From NCBI RefSeq assembly GCF_014764705.1, contig NZ_JACXXG010000002.1, positions 1 to 64,000 on the forward strand: DNA of 64,000 nt, given 5' to 3'. The notes under the pieces are model-generated. The model did not search any database and was not told the origin of the DNA. It worked only from the letters and a program-made list of their open reading frames with translations. Of this stretch, positions 35,087 to 45,537 are shown piece after piece; position 1 is the stretch's first letter; every line of letters starts with the position of its first letter. The position numbers and the translations under genes are program-made. The stretch is from Stutzerimonas kunmingensis (lineage in GTDB: Bacteria > Pseudomonadota > Gammaproteobacteria > Pseudomonadales > Pseudomonadaceae).

Positions 35087-35362
35087 ATGGCCCAGATCAT
35101 CGTCGAACGTACCCACAATCTTGGCCGCGAGGCCGCACGCGAGAAGGCCGATGAACTGGCCGCACGCCTGGCTCGCGAGTTCGGTGTGAGCTGTCAGTGG
35201 CAGGGCGATGTGCTGGCGGTCAAGCGCAGCGGCGCGGATGGGCGTATCGAAGTCTACGAGGACAGCGTGAAGGTCCTGCTCAACCTCGGCCTGCTGCTCT
35301 CGGCCATGGGCAGCAGCATTCAGGGTCAGATCGAGCGGGCGCTGGACAAGGCGCTGGCCTAA
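35087..35362 (+). CDS. Polyhydroxyalkanoic-acid system family small protein
   Basis: A 91-residue protein resembling the small family found at the end of mcl-PHA gene clusters in pseudomonads (N-terminal IIVERTHNLGREAAREKADELA; C-terminal KVLLNLGLLLSAMGSSIQGQIE). Size and fold suggest a polyketide-cyclase/SRPBCC-like mini domain. Its function is unproven; the name comes from genome context in other species. Here the PHA synthase and phasin genes expected beside it are absent. Promoter -10 TATAGT lies at about 35050. Confidence 0.82.
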   Translation: MAQIIVERTHNLGREAAREKADELAARLAREFGVSCQWQGDVLAVKRSGADGRIEVYEDSVKVLLNLGLLLSAMGSSIQGQIERALDKALA

Positions 35363-35403
35363 GCTGGCGGTCAGCCTGGCGGGCGCCTCGATAAGGTGCC
35401 GGG

Positions 35404-35508
35404 CGTAGGGTGGATGTCGCTTTTTACATCCGCCGCGACTCCAATCGGTGGGCCGCCACCCGGTGGATCGTCACCCGGTGGATCGGTGAAGCGTGATCCA
35501 CCCTACGG
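35404..35508. repeat. Inverted repeat with internal direct repeats, at the PHA-cluster position
   Basis: GTAGGGTGGAT (35405-35415) and ATCCACCCTAC (35496-35506) form an 11-bp inverted repeat. Inside are two direct copies of CACCCGGTGGATCG (35457-35470, 35472-35485). GTAGGGTGGAT-type repeats are common intergenic elements in this genus. It fills the gap between the PHA-system gene and DUF971. Confidence 0.7.
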
Positions 35509-35516
35509 CTTCGCCC

Positions 35517-35891
35517 TCACAACATCAGCTTGACGACCGATTCATTTGGGTCGCGTGACTTGCCGGCGGCCGCCAGTGCCGCGAGATATTCCTCCCACAA
35601 CGTCTGCTGATTCAGCGCGAGGCGCTCCAGGTAATCCCAGGTGAACAGGCCGCTGTCATGGCCGTCGCTGAAGGTCAGCTTCAGCGCGTACTGGCCGGCC
35701 GGTTCGATCTGCTCCAGGCCTACGTTCAGCTTGCCGGTCTGCAGCACCGGATTACCGTGGCCCTGCACCTCGGCCGAGGGTGAATGCACGCGCAGGAATT
35801 CGGCGGACAGCACATGGCGCTCGTCGCTGCCATATTCCAGCTCCAGGGTTTTCGACGCCTTGTGCAGCTTGATTGCGGTGGGGATGCGCAT
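35517..35891 (-). CDS. DUF971 family protein
   Basis: A 124-residue DUF971 protein. It contains LHKASKTLELEYGSDERHVLSAEFLRVHSPSAE (residues 9-41) and the family's FSDGHDSGLFTWDYLERL block (about 73-90). The domain is also found in Fe-S and gamma-butyrobetaine-hydroxylase-type proteins and may bind metal. No defined role. It lies 48 nt downstream of hslU, probably in one transcript with it, as in other pseudomonads. Confidence 0.9.
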   Translation of the reverse strand: MRIPTAIKLHKASKTLELEYGSDERHVLSAEFLRVHSPSAEVQGHGNPVLQTGKLNVGLEQIEPAGQYALKLTFSDGHDSGLFTWDYLERLALNQQTLWEEYLAALAAAGKSRDPNESVVKLML

Positions 35892-35939
35892 GCAACGCTC
35901 CGGAAGAACCGGCCGTGGCGATTGCCACGGCCGCGACGG

Positions 35940-37283
35940 TTAGAGGATGTAGCGCGACAGGTCTTCGTCCTGCGCCAGCTCGCCGAGATGCTCGTTGACG
36001 TAGGCAGCGTCGATGCGGATCGCCTCGCCGTCCTGCTTGGCGGCGATATCGGCAGCGCTGAAGGAAACCTCCTCCAGCAGGCGCTCGAGCAGCGTGTGCA
36101 GGCGACGCGCACCGATGTTCTCGGTCTTTTCGTTGACCTGCCAGGCGATCTCGGCGATGCGTTTGATGCCATCTTCGAGGAATTCGACGTGCAGGCCTTC
36201 GGTCTTCAGCAGCTCGCGGTACTGCTCGGTGAGCGCCGCGTGCGGCTCGGTGAGGATGCGCTCGAAGTCTTCCGGTGACAGCGCCTTGAGCTCGACACGG
36301 ATCGGCAGGCGACCCTGCAGTTCCGGCACCAGGTCGCTGGGCTTGGACAGGTGGAAGGCGCCGGAGGCGATGAAGAGGATATGGTCGGTCTTGACCATGC
36401 CGAGCTTGGTGTTGACCGTGCTGCCTTCGATCAGCGGTAGCAGATCGCGCTGTACGCCTTCGCGGGAGACGTCGGCGCCGCTGGTGTTGCCACGCTTGGC
36501 GACCTTGTCGATCTCGTCGATAAAGACGATACCGTTCTGTTCCACCGCTTCCAGGGCACGGGCCTTGAGGTCTTCCTCGTTGACCAGACGCGCGGCTTCT
36601 TCGTCGCGGATCAGCTTGAAGGCTTCCTTGATCTTCAGCTTGCGGCTCTTCTTCTTGCCCTTGCCCATATTGGCGAAGAGGTTCTGCAGCTGGTTGGTCA
36701 TCTCCTCCATGCCGGGCGGGGCCATGATTTCCACCCCGGCCGGGCTCTCGGCTACTTCGATTTCGATTTCCTTGTCGTCCAGCTGGCCTTCGCGCAGGCG
36801 TTTGCGGAACAGCTGGCGGGTGTTGGAATCGCTCGCCTGCATGGGCTCTTCGGAGAAGCCCACCGGACGTGCTGGCGGCAGCAGGGCGTCGAGAATACGT
36901 TCCTCGGCGGCGTCCTCGGCGCGGTGGCGCATCTTGTGCACCTCCTGTTCACGCAGCATTTTCAGCGCCGCGTCCGCCAGGTCGCGGATGATCGACTCGA
37001 CGTCGCGGCCGACATAGCCGACCTCGGTGAACTTGGTCGCTTCCACTTTCAGGAATGGCGCATTGGCCAGCTTGGCCAGGCGGCGGGCGATCTCGGTCTT
37101 GCCGACGCCGGTCGGGCCGATCATCAGGATGTTCTTCGGGGTGACTTCCTGGCGCAGCTCGGCCGGCAGCTGCATGCGCCGCCAGCGATTGCGCAGGGCG
37201 ATGGCGACGGCACGCTTGGCGTCGTCCTGGCCGATGATATGGCGGTTGAGTTCGTGGACGATCTCGCGGGGCGTCATGGACAT
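35940..37283 (-). CDS. hslU: ATP-dependent protease ATPase subunit HslU
   Basis: A 447-residue AAA+ unfoldase of the HslUV protease. The N-terminus [20 protein letters not shown] and Walker [18 protein letters not shown] (about 57-73), the pore motif [10 protein letters not shown] (about 89-98), Walker [15 protein letters not shown] (about 250-263) and the C-terminal YIL tail that inserts into HslV are all present. ATG at 37283 is two codons before a second in-frame ATG. It follows hslV after an 89-nt gap with a terminator-like hairpin. Confidence 0.98.
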   Translation of the reverse strand: MSMTPREIVHELNRHIIGQDDAKRAVAIALRNRWRRMQLPAELRQEVTPKNILMIGPTGVGKTEIARRLAKLANAPFLKVEATKFTEVGYVGRDVESIIRDLADAALKMLREQEVHKMRHRAEDAAEERILDALLPPARPVGFSEEPMQASDSNTRQLFRKRLREGQLDDKEIEIEVAESPAGVEIMAPPGMEEMTNQLQNLFANMGKGKKKSRKLKIKEAFKLIRDEEAARLVNEEDLKARALEAVEQNGIVFIDEIDKVAKRGNTSGADVSREGVQRDLLPLIEGSTVNTKLGMVKTDHILFIASGAFHLSKPSDLVPELQGRLPIRVELKALSPEDFERILTEPHAALTEQYRELLKTEGLHVEFLEDGIKRIAEIAWQVNEKTENIGARRLHTLLERLLEEVSFSAADIAAKQDGEAIRIDAAYVNEHLGELAQDEDLSRYIL

Positions 37284-37325
37284 TATTTCGTTACTCCGGA
37301 AGGCTGGACGGGGTACAACAGGCGG

Positions 37326-37362
37326 CTTGAAAAACCTAGGCGAGGCAACGCAGCTAGGTTTT
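37326..37362 (-). terminator. Terminator-like attenuator between hslV and hslU
   Basis: On the minus strand AAAACCTAG (37362-37354) and CTAGGTTTT (37339-37331) form a 9-bp stem with a 14-nt loop, followed by further T residues. It sits inside an operon that is normally co-transcribed. It could reduce hslU relative to hslV. The stem is AT rich and may be leaky. Confidence 0.5.
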
Positions 37363-37372
37363 CATCGACCTG

Positions 37373-37909
37373 TCAGATCGCGCTGTCCAGCTCCTCTATG
37401 GTCAGGTTCTGATTGGTGAATACGCAGATGCTGCCGGCGATGTTCAGCGCCGTCTCGGCGATTTCCTGGGCCGACATGTCGGGGCCGGCCTTGAGCAGCA
37501 GTGCCTTGGCCGCGGCCTGGGCGAAACCGCCGCCAGAGCCCATGGCGATCAGGTCGTCCTCGGGCTGCACCACGTCGCCATTGCCGGTGATGATCAGCGA
37601 GGCGTCCTTGTTGGCCACCGCGAGCATGGCCTCTAGGCGGCTCAGGGAGCGGTCGGTACGCCAGTCCTTGGCCAGCTCGACGGCGGCGCGGACCAGGTGA
37701 CCCTGATGTTTCTCCAGCTGCCCTTCGAAGCGTTCAAAGAGGGTGAAGGCGTCGGCGGTGGCGCCGGCGAAGCCCGCCAGAACCTGGCCGTGATAGAGGC
37801 GGCGGACCTTCTTGGCGTTGCCTTTCATGACGGTGTTGCCCAGGGAAACCTGGCCGTCGCCGCCCATTACGACTTTGCCGTTGCGGCGTACTGAAACGAT
37901 GGTGGTCAA
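37373..37909 (-). CDS. hslV: ATP-dependent protease peptidase subunit HslV
   Basis: A 178-residue proteasome-beta-like peptidase. After removal of Met, Thr2 of [20 protein letters not shown] becomes the catalytic N-terminal threonine; Lys and Gly-rich segments ([29 protein letters not shown]) are conserved. Full length. The upstream neighbour is the FdhF/YdeP gene, not the peptidoglycan/argS genes expected from P. aeruginosa order. Confidence 0.98.
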   Translation of the reverse strand: MTTIVSVRRNGKVVMGGDGQVSLGNTVMKGNAKKVRRLYHGQVLAGFAGATADAFTLFERFEGQLEKHQGHLVRAAVELAKDWRTDRSLSRLEAMLAVANKDASLIITGNGDVVQPEDDLIAMGSGGGFAQAAAKALLLKAGPDMSAQEIAETALNIAGSICVFTNQNLTIEELDSAI

Positions 37910-38029
37910 AGGAAAGTCTCCACACTGCGGGGCGATGAATGCCCGAATGCGGTTGATATGGGGGACTGCTGCCGGCTTTTCAACGGCTGTCGGCGAGGTT
38001 CATCGACAGCCGTGGTTCTGCACGAGGCG

Positions 38030-40402
38030 CTAGGCAGGCCCGGGTTGTTCGCTGCGCTGCGGGCGACTGGGCTGGCGCGGCACGTCGCCGGCAACCGACG
38101 CGGCAATCAGCTTGCGCAGGCGCACCGGAATCGACTTGGCCGCCGGCACCTTGCTGCGTTCGGCATGGTGCCAGACCGGCAGCAGGGCATTGCATTCCGG
38201 GTAATAACCGGCGCAGCAGCCTTCGGGGATATCGTACGGCGTGACCCGCAACGGGCTGACCGCGCGGTGCACGCCATCGTCGACCACGGTGATCGCCTCG
38301 ATGCGGTCGCCTTCGGCCAGGCCGAGGCGGACGATGTCGTTGCGGTTCATCAGGATCACCGCGCGGGTGCCATGGATGCCGCGGAAGCGGTCGTCGTAGC
38401 CGTAGACGGTGGTGTTGAACTGGTCGTTGCTGCGCAGCGTCATCATCTGCAGCACGTCGTGCTGCTCGTGGCCGTCTTCCTCGGTGTCGGGGTCGGCAAC
38501 CAGCGATGGCGGGTTGATGAAATTGGCTTTGCCGGACTCGGTATCCCAGCGTCGTTCGCTGGCGCCAAGCGGGCGATGGAAGCCGCCGGGCTCCATCATG
38601 CGCACGTTGAAGTCGTGGAAGATCTTCGGGTAGCTCTCGGCAATGGCGTCGCGTATCAGGCTGTAGTCCGCCACCCAGGCGTCCCAGTCCAGCATCGGGT
38701 TGGGTGTCAGTGTGGCCTTGGCCAGCCGCGCGATGATTGCCGGCTCCGACAGCAACAGTTCGCCGGCCGGCTCGGCGGCCCCGCGCCAGGCGCGGATACA
38801 ACCGGTGCTGTCCTCGGTGGTGTGACGCTGCTCGCCGGTGGCCTGACGGTCGATCTCGGTGCGCCCCAGGCAGGGCAGGATGTAGGACACCTCGCCGGTG
38901 ATCAGGTGGTTGCGATTGAGCTTGGTCGACACCTGCACCGACAGCCGCAGCCTACGCCAGGCCGGCTCCATCTGCAGGGTGTCGGGAATGGCGCGGACGA
39001 AGTTGCCACCCAGGCCGATGAAGCCACGGACGCTGCCATCGAGAATGCCCTCGCAAGCCTCCACGGTGTTCACGCCGTCATCGCTTGGCGGCTCGAAGCC
39101 GAACTGCCGGCGCAGATTGTCCGCCGGCACCTTTGCCGCCTTTTCGGTGATGCCGACGGTGCGCTGGCCCTGCACGTTGGAATGACCGCGCACCGGCAGG
39201 ATGCCTGCGCCTTCCTTGCCGATGTTGCCGCGCAACAGCAGCAGGTTGACCAGCATCTGGATGGTCTGCACGCCGTAGCGGTGCTGGGTCAGGCCCATGC
39301 CATAAGGGGCGATCACCCGTTCGCAGCGCGCATAGACGGTCGCTGCCGCTTCCAGCGCGGCGCGGCTGAGCCCCGAACGGCGTTCCAGCTGCGCCCAGCT
39401 GTAGCTGCGGATGCGCTGTTCGAAATCCTCGAAGCCATGGGTGTGCTGCTCGATGAAGTCCACGTCGAGCATGCGCTTGCGACCCTCGGCGACGGCCTGG
39501 TCGTCCATTTCGAACAGCGCCTTGCACATCCCGGCGATGGCCGCCATGTCGCCGCCGATGGCGAGCTGGTGATACTGGGTGCTGATCACCGTGCTGTCTG
39601 GGGTGAGCATCTCGCGCGGCGACTGTGGGTTGACGAAGCGCTCCAGTCCGCGCTCGCGCAACGGGTTGAAGGTGACGATCTGCGCACCGCGTTCACGGGC
39701 TTCCTGTAGCTGATGCAGCATCCGCGGGCTGGAGGTGCCGGTGTTGTGGCCGAAGAAGAACAACCCGTCGGTGTGTTCGAAATCGTTCAGGGTGACGGTC
39801 GCCACCGGCACGCCGATGCTTTCCGGCAGCGCCACCGAGGTGCTCTCGTGGCACATGTTGGAGCTGTCCGGCAGGTTGTTGGTGCCGTACAGCCGCGCCA
39901 GCAGGCCATACATGTAGGCCGTCTCCAGCGCCGCGCGACCGGACATGTAGAACACCACCTGATCGGGGTCGGCCATGGCCTTGAGTTCGGCACCGATCTC
40001 GGCGAAGGCCTCATCCCAGCTGACCGGCCGGTAATGATCGCTGGCGGCGTCGTAGCGCAGCGGATGGGTCAGCCGGCCCTGCTGCTCGAGATCGTAGTCG
40101 CTCCAGTTGAGCAGCTCGCTAACGCTGTGCCTGGCAAAGAATTCCGGGCCGCAGCGCAGCGACGTGGTTTCCCACGCAGTCGCCTTGGCGCCGTTCTCGC
40201 AGAAGGACAGTGGCCGTGACGGATGCGGCTTGGCCCACGCGCAACTGACACAGGCGAAACCGTCGATAGGTTTGTTCTGCTTGAGCAGCAGACCGATACC
40301 GGCCGGCGAAACGCGCTCACGCAGCAGGATGTTGGCGACGGAGTAGGCTGATCCCCAGCCGCCCGCGGGCGCGTGGTAGGGCCTGAACTTGGTCTGGGAC
40401 AC
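38030..40402 (-). CDS. FdhF/YdeP-type molybdopterin oxidoreductase
   Basis: A 790-residue bis-MGD enzyme of the YdeP family, related to formate dehydrogenase H. The N-terminus holds a Cys pattern (GFACVSCAWAKP then SFCENGAKATAWE, about 47-75) like a reduced Fe-S site; later come MCHESTSVALPESIG (cofactor region, about 181) and LRGNIGKEGAGILPVRGHSN (about 391-410). The C-terminal part has the MoCo-binding barrel (FNTTVYGYDDRFRGIHGTR). E. coli YdeP is linked to acid resistance, but its substrate is not known, and formate dehydrogenase activity should not be assumed. GTG start at 40402 has AGGAGA 7 nt upstream. fdhD lies far away, at 13788. Confidence 0.88.
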   Translation of the reverse strand: MSQTKFRPYHAPAGGWGSAYSVANILLRERVSPAGIGLLLKQNKPIDGFACVSCAWAKPHPSRPLSFCENGAKATAWETTSLRCGPEFFARHSVSELLNWSDYDLEQQGRLTHPLRYDAASDHYRPVSWDEAFAEIGAELKAMADPDQVVFYMSGRAALETAYMYGLLARLYGTNNLPDSSNMCHESTSVALPESIGVPVATVTLNDFEHTDGLFFFGHNTGTSSPRMLHQLQEARERGAQIVTFNPLRERGLERFVNPQSPREMLTPDSTVISTQYHQLAIGGDMAAIAGMCKALFEMDDQAVAEGRKRMLDVDFIEQHTHGFEDFEQRIRSYSWAQLERRSGLSRAALEAAATVYARCERVIAPYGMGLTQHRYGVQTIQMLVNLLLLRGNIGKEGAGILPVRGHSNVQGQRTVGITEKAAKVPADNLRRQFGFEPPSDDGVNTVEACEGILDGSVRGFIGLGGNFVRAIPDTLQMEPAWRRLRLSVQVSTKLNRNHLITGEVSYILPCLGRTEIDRQATGEQRHTTEDSTGCIRAWRGAAEPAGELLLSEPAIIARLAKATLTPNPMLDWDAWVADYSLIRDAIAESYPKIFHDFNVRMMEPGGFHRPLGASERRWDTESGKANFINPPSLVADPDTEEDGHEQHDVLQMMTLRSNDQFNTTVYGYDDRFRGIHGTRAVILMNRNDIVRLGLAEGDRIEAITVVDDGVHRAVSPLRVTPYDIPEGCCAGYYPECNALLPVWHHAERSKVPAAKSIPVRLRKLIAASVAGDVPRQPSRPQRSEQPGPA

Positions 40403-40492
40403 GTCGTTTCTCCTGCTGCCAAGGGAGCTTGTCTGTTTACGACGGGGACCACGGCGGATCGTTCAGGACCCTTTGTCACAAGGTTGTACCGC

Positions 40493-40975
40493 TCACTCCA
40501 TGGCGAAGCCGTGCTGGCGCCAGGCCTCGTACACCGCGACGGCCACGGTGTTGGACAGGTTCAGGCTGCGGCTGTCGGGGCGCATCGGCAGGCGCAGGCG
40601 TTGCTCGTTGGGCAGCGCGTCGCGGATCTCCGGCGGCAGGCCGCGGCTCTCCGGGCCGAACAGCAGCGCATCGCCGCGCCGATAGCTGACTTCGTGAAAG
40701 GGCTGCGAACCCTTTGTGGTGAATGCGAACAGCCGCGGGCCGTCCGCGTTTGCGGCGTCGATGCCGATCCGCGCGAGGCAGCTCGGCAGGTCGGCGTGGC
40801 GCTCCAGCGTGGCGTACTCGTGGTAGTCGAGGCCGGCGCGGCGCAGGCGCTTGTCGTCCAGCTCGTAACCCAGCGGCTCGATCAGGTGCAGGTGGCAACC
40901 GGTATTGGCGCAGAGCCTGATAATGTTGCCGGTATTGGGTGGAATTTCCGGTTGGAACAGGATCACGTGAAACAT
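40493..40975 (-). CDS. trmL: tRNA (cytidine/uridine-34 2'-O) methyltransferase TrmL
   Basis: A 160-residue SPOUT enzyme that 2'-O-methylates the wobble base of tRNA-Leu isoacceptors. [20 protein letters not shown] (1-20), the knot motifs [11 protein letters not shown] (about 104-114) and [20 protein letters not shown] (about 129-148) are complete. ATG at 40975 gives the standard length. It is divergent from the small membrane-anchored protein gene. Confidence 0.96.
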   Translation of the reverse strand: MFHVILFQPEIPPNTGNIIRLCANTGCHLHLIEPLGYELDDKRLRRAGLDYHEYATLERHADLPSCLARIGIDAANADGPRLFAFTTKGSQPFHEVSYRRGDALLFGPESRGLPPEIRDALPNEQRLRLPMRPDSRSLNLSNTVAVAVYEAWRQHGFAME

Positions 40976-41027
40976 GCGCAGCACCGAGGTTGAAGACCGG
41001 CGGCATTCTACCGGGGCGCAGGACCCG

Positions 41028-41423
41028 ATGCGCCGCATACGCCGGACCTTTTTCGGTTCGCTGGTGCTGATCGGGCTGCTGGTGGGGCTGATGATCGGCC
41101 GGCTCACCGCGCCGGGGCCGGTGCAACTGGAACTGGTGGAGGTGCAGCCGCAAGGCCTTTCGTTGCAGTTCGACCGCGAGCCCGAGGTATATGACGAGCA
41201 CCTCGAAGGGGCGTTCGCCCTGCTGTTCCAGGCCGAGGGCGAGCCGCAATCCGGACAGCTGCAGATCGACGGCATGCCAGTGGCCTGGCGCGTGCAGCAG
41301 ACCGGGAAGGGCCTGTTGCTGCATCTGGTGGCCGCGCGGCGGCTGCAGGGGCAATGGCACGGCGAACGCCACGATGGTGGCTGGCGTATCGCCGTGCAGG
41401 TGGCGGCCGACAAGCAGCCATGA
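41028..41423 (+). CDS. Membrane-anchored protein of unknown function
   Basis: A 131-residue protein with a basic N-terminus (MRRIRRTFF), one membrane helix ([20 protein letters not shown], about 10-29) and a periplasmic beta-rich domain (about 30-131). No family recognised. A similar gene stands between trmL and ntrC in other pseudomonads. ATG at 41028 has CAGGA at 41018-41022; the ATG at 40974 would overlap the trmL start and add non-protein-like sequence. Confidence 0.8.
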   Translation: MRRIRRTFFGSLVLIGLLVGLMIGRLTAPGPVQLELVEVQPQGLSLQFDREPEVYDEHLEGAFALLFQAEGEPQSGQLQIDGMPVAWRVQQTGKGLLLHLVAARRLQGQWHGERHDGGWRIAVQVAADKQP

Positions 41424-41449
41424 TCCAGGTGACGCCCTTGGCAGGGCGC

Positions 41450-41488
41450 TAAAAACGATGAACCCCGCCAGGTGCGGGGTTCATCGTT
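41450..41488 (-). terminator. Intrinsic terminator of the ntrBC operon
   Basis: A 15-bp perfect stem (AACGATGAACCCCGC / GCGGGGTTCATCGTT) with a 5-nt loop; on the minus strand it is followed by five T. It lies 26 nt after the ntrC stop codon. Confidence 0.92.
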
Positions 41489-41513
41489 ACGCTCGATGCA
41501 GTGTCAGCCGCGC

Positions 41514-42946
<1,433 letters not shown>

Positions 42947-42950
<4 letters not shown>

Positions 42951-44029
42951 GCTGATGTGGCTCCTTGTTCCAGCGGTAGGAAGATCGAGAACACGGTGTG
43001 GCCAGGATGGCTCTCGCATTCGATCAGACCCTGGTGCTGACTGATGATGTTCTGGGTGATGGCAAGGCCCAGGCCGGTTCCGTCCGGGCGGCCGCTGACC
43101 ATCGGGTAGAAGAGCGTGTTCTGCAGTTCGGCGGGAATCCCCGGGCCGTTGTCGATGATCTCGATGCGTGTCACCAGGCGATGACGAATATGGCCGATGG
43201 TGAACTGCCGCAGTGTGCGTGTGCGCAGGGTGAGACGGCCGAGGCCCAGCTCGTTCTGCCCGGCCAGTGCCTGCATGGCGTTGCGCATGATATTGAGCAC
43301 GGCCTGGATCATCTGTTCGCGGTCCATCAGGACTTCGGGAATGCTTGGGTCGTAATCGCGCACCAAAATGATGCTTCCCTGGCATTCCGCCTCGATCAGG
43401 CTGGCGACATGTTCGAGCACTTCGTGAATGTTGGTCATCGACAGTGACGGCAGCTTGTTAGAGCCGAGCATGCGGTCGACCAGATTACGCAGGCGGTCGG
43501 CCTCCTCGATGATGACTTCGGTGTAGTCCTTCAGGTGTTCTTCGGGTAGCTCGCGGGCCAGCAGTTGTGCCGCACCGCGAATGCCGCCCAGCGGATTCTT
43601 GATCTCGTGGGCCAGGCCGCGCACCAGCATTTTGGTGGTTTCCTGCTTGGACAGCTGGGCCTCTTCCTTGGTGATGCGCAGCAGGCGGTCGCGCGGCAGC
43701 ACTTCCAGCAACAGCATGGTTTCCTGCCGGGTCAGTACCGGGGTCACCGCGTAGTCCACGGTCAGTGTCTGGCCGGTGGCGGAGGTCAGGGTGGCTTCGC
43801 GCTTGGTGAACGGATGGGCTTCTTCAACCGCCTGGCGCAGGGCCGCCAGGGCTTCCGGCGACTCGGTGAACAGCTCGCTGATGAACTGTCCGTGGCTGCG
43901 TTGGCCGCTGACGGCCAGCAGCATTTCGGCAGCCGGGTTCATGTACTCCAGGCGCAGGCGCGAGTTGAGCAACAGCGTCGCGGTAGTCAGATTGTCGATC
44001 AGCAGGCGTTGCAGGGCTTCGTTGATCAT
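42947..44029 (-). CDS. ntrB: Nitrogen regulation sensor kinase NtrB
   Basis: A 360-residue soluble kinase. An N-terminal PAS domain (about 10-115), H-box GLAHEIKNPLGGIRGAAQLL (about 136-155), N-box and G boxes (DNGPGIPAELQ, GTGLGLAITQNI) are all present. NtrB phosphorylates or dephosphorylates NtrC depending on PII. It precedes ntrC with a 4-nt overlap. Positions 44030-44198 hold the operon promoter; no gene seen there. Confidence 0.97.
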
Positions 44030-44198
44030 GGCTGGTCTGCGTCCGGAAGTTCAGGCAGGAAATGCAAGAACCAAACCAAACGCGCCATTGCGGCGCGGAT
44101 CGGCGTGATGCTGCAGCCCTACGGGCTGTCCGGTGACCCAAATTGGTGACGAGCGATCCGCTCACCTGATGGGCGCACCAAACAGGTGCACCCCATGA

Positions 44199-44828
44199 TC
44201 ATAGAAAGGGCACGAAGGGAATGTCGCGTTTTTCTACCGGCTTGTCCTTTAGCGGGCATTCCGGGCGAACGCCGTAATCGGCCTTCTGGCAAGGATTGAC
44301 CATGCGCCGCTGGGCCAGCGAGGTGCGGATCAGGTGAAAGGGCTGGTTCGCGGTGCGTTGCAGGATGCGCTCCTGTTCATCCACGACAGCCACCGCCAGC
44401 TGATGGGTGCCACGATCGACGTTACTCAAGGCGAAGGAAGTCTGTTCGCCGGGTGCGCCGAACGGCTGGTCATCGAGCAGTACCTGATAGGCGTGGCCGG
44501 GGTGTAGCGTCGGTTCGGCCTGCACTGTGACGCTGACATTGCCGGCGTTGTTGCGGATCGCTTCGTCCGCCGTCGGGCTGAGGATGTGCAACTGATAGAT
44601 GATGCTCGCGGCTTTCGGTGCTGCCGGCTCCGTAGGGCGTGCGGCCGGCATCGGCGGCGCAGGCATGCTGTTGGACGGCTTGAGGTGTACTTCTTCGGCC
44701 GCCTCGCCGGCCGGACGATCGGTGAAGACCCGATTGCCCTCGGCGTCGACATAGGAGTAGACACCGGCGAGGCAGGGCAGAGCGGCCGCCAGCAGTGCGA
44801 TGGCCAGGGTCTGCCGCAGGATGATCAA
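44199..44828 (-). CDS. DUF4124 domain protein, periplasmic
   Basis: A 209-residue exported protein. A signal peptide (LRQTLAIALLAAALPCLAG, cleavage at about 22) is followed by the DUF4124 motif VYSYVDAEGNRVFTDRP (about 23-39) and a beta-sandwich-like region (about 70-165). The function of DUF4124 is not known. The start is an unusual TTG at 44828: its TTGA overlaps the stop of the similar upstream gene, GAGG precedes it, and no ATG keeps the signal peptide. The two genes are homologues lying in tandem between glnA and ntrBC. Confidence 0.85.
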   Translation of the reverse strand: MIILRQTLAIALLAAALPCLAGVYSYVDAEGNRVFTDRPAGEAAEEVHLKPSNSMPAPPMPAARPTEPAAPKAASIIYQLHILSPTADEAIRNNAGNVSVTVQAEPTLHPGHAYQVLLDDQPFGAPGEQTSFALSNVDRGTHQLAVAVVDEQERILQRTANQPFHLIRTSLAQRRMVNPCQKADYGVRPECPLKDKPVEKRDIPFVPFL

Positions 44829-45373
44829 GGAGCAGGCCTCGGAGGCTTTGGACGCAATGCCGGGCTGGAGGTATTCACCCGTTGCACGGTGAACAGCTCC
44901 GGCTGGCTGCGCTGGATGACCTTCTCGCCGCTCAGCACCTCGACGTGCAGGCGATGCTCGCCACGCTCGACATTGTTCAGTTGCAGGGAGGCGGCGGCGC
45001 TGGCGGCCGCCTGAGGAATGCCGTCCAGCACGAAGCGCAAGCTGTGGCCGGGTCGTAGCGGCGGCTCCAGCAGCGCGCTGACGACGAAGGTGCCGTTGTT
45101 GGCGCGCAGGGCTTCTTCATCGGGAATCCCGCTCAGCATCAGTGTCTGGTAAGGGGCCGACTGCGTCTGCTGGCTGTCCGGCAGTGGTGGCGGCGGTTCG
45201 GGCGTGCGGATATTTACCGTATTGGCTGGCGGCAGGTCGACGGTATCGGCCTGGACACCCTCCGGTGGCTGATTGGTGAACACCGTATTGCCTTGTGCAT
45301 CGGTGTACTTGTAGATCTCGGCGAAGGCCGGAAGGCTGAGAATGAACAGCAGGCTGAACAGTGCGCTACGCAT
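44825..45373 (-). CDS. DUF4124 domain protein, periplasmic (tandem paralogue)
   Basis: A 182-residue exported protein. The signal peptide (MRSALFSLLFILSLPAFA, cleavage at about 18) is followed by DUF4124 (IYKYTDAQGNTVFTNQP, about 20-36), a Pro-rich linker and a beta-rich domain with SLRFVLDGIPQ and VERGEHRLHVEV, parallel to LLDDQPFGAP and VDRGTHQLAVAV in the next gene. The pair clearly arose by duplication. ATG at 45373 has GGAG upstream. Position between glnA and ntrBC is conserved in pseudomonads, without a known role in nitrogen control. Confidence 0.87.
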   Translation of the reverse strand: MRSALFSLLFILSLPAFAEIYKYTDAQGNTVFTNQPPEGVQADTVDLPPANTVNIRTPEPPPPLPDSQQTQSAPYQTLMLSGIPDEEALRANNGTFVVSALLEPPLRPGHSLRFVLDGIPQAAASAAASLQLNNVERGEHRLHVEVLSGEKVIQRSQPELFTVQRVNTSSPALRPKPPRPAP

Positions 45374-45495
45374 GGGAGGCTCCGCGGAGTTGGACTGCCG
45401 AAGCCTTGCACTGCGCCGAGTTGCAGGCAAGTGCGATCGGTGGGATTTGCGAGGCGTGACAAGCTGCACGAACCACCGCCGGACTGCAGAAACGA

Positions 45496-45522
45496 AGAAG
45501 GCCACCCGAGGGTGGCCTTCCT
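45496..45522 (-). terminator. Intrinsic terminator of glnA
   Basis: AAGGCCACCC and GGGTGGCCTT form a 10-bp stem with a 2-4 nt loop, followed on the minus strand by a T/C-rich stretch. It lies 16 nt past the glnA stop codon and separates glnA from the DUF4124 pair. Confidence 0.8.
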
Positions 45523-45537
45523 GTCACGCGAGCTGGA

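Noticed and set aside
35404-35508. Attachment site or transposon scar where PHA genes are missing
   Set aside because: The repeat is of a type found dispersed between genes in this genus, and no integrase or transposase is nearby, so it gives no evidence for the mechanism of loss.
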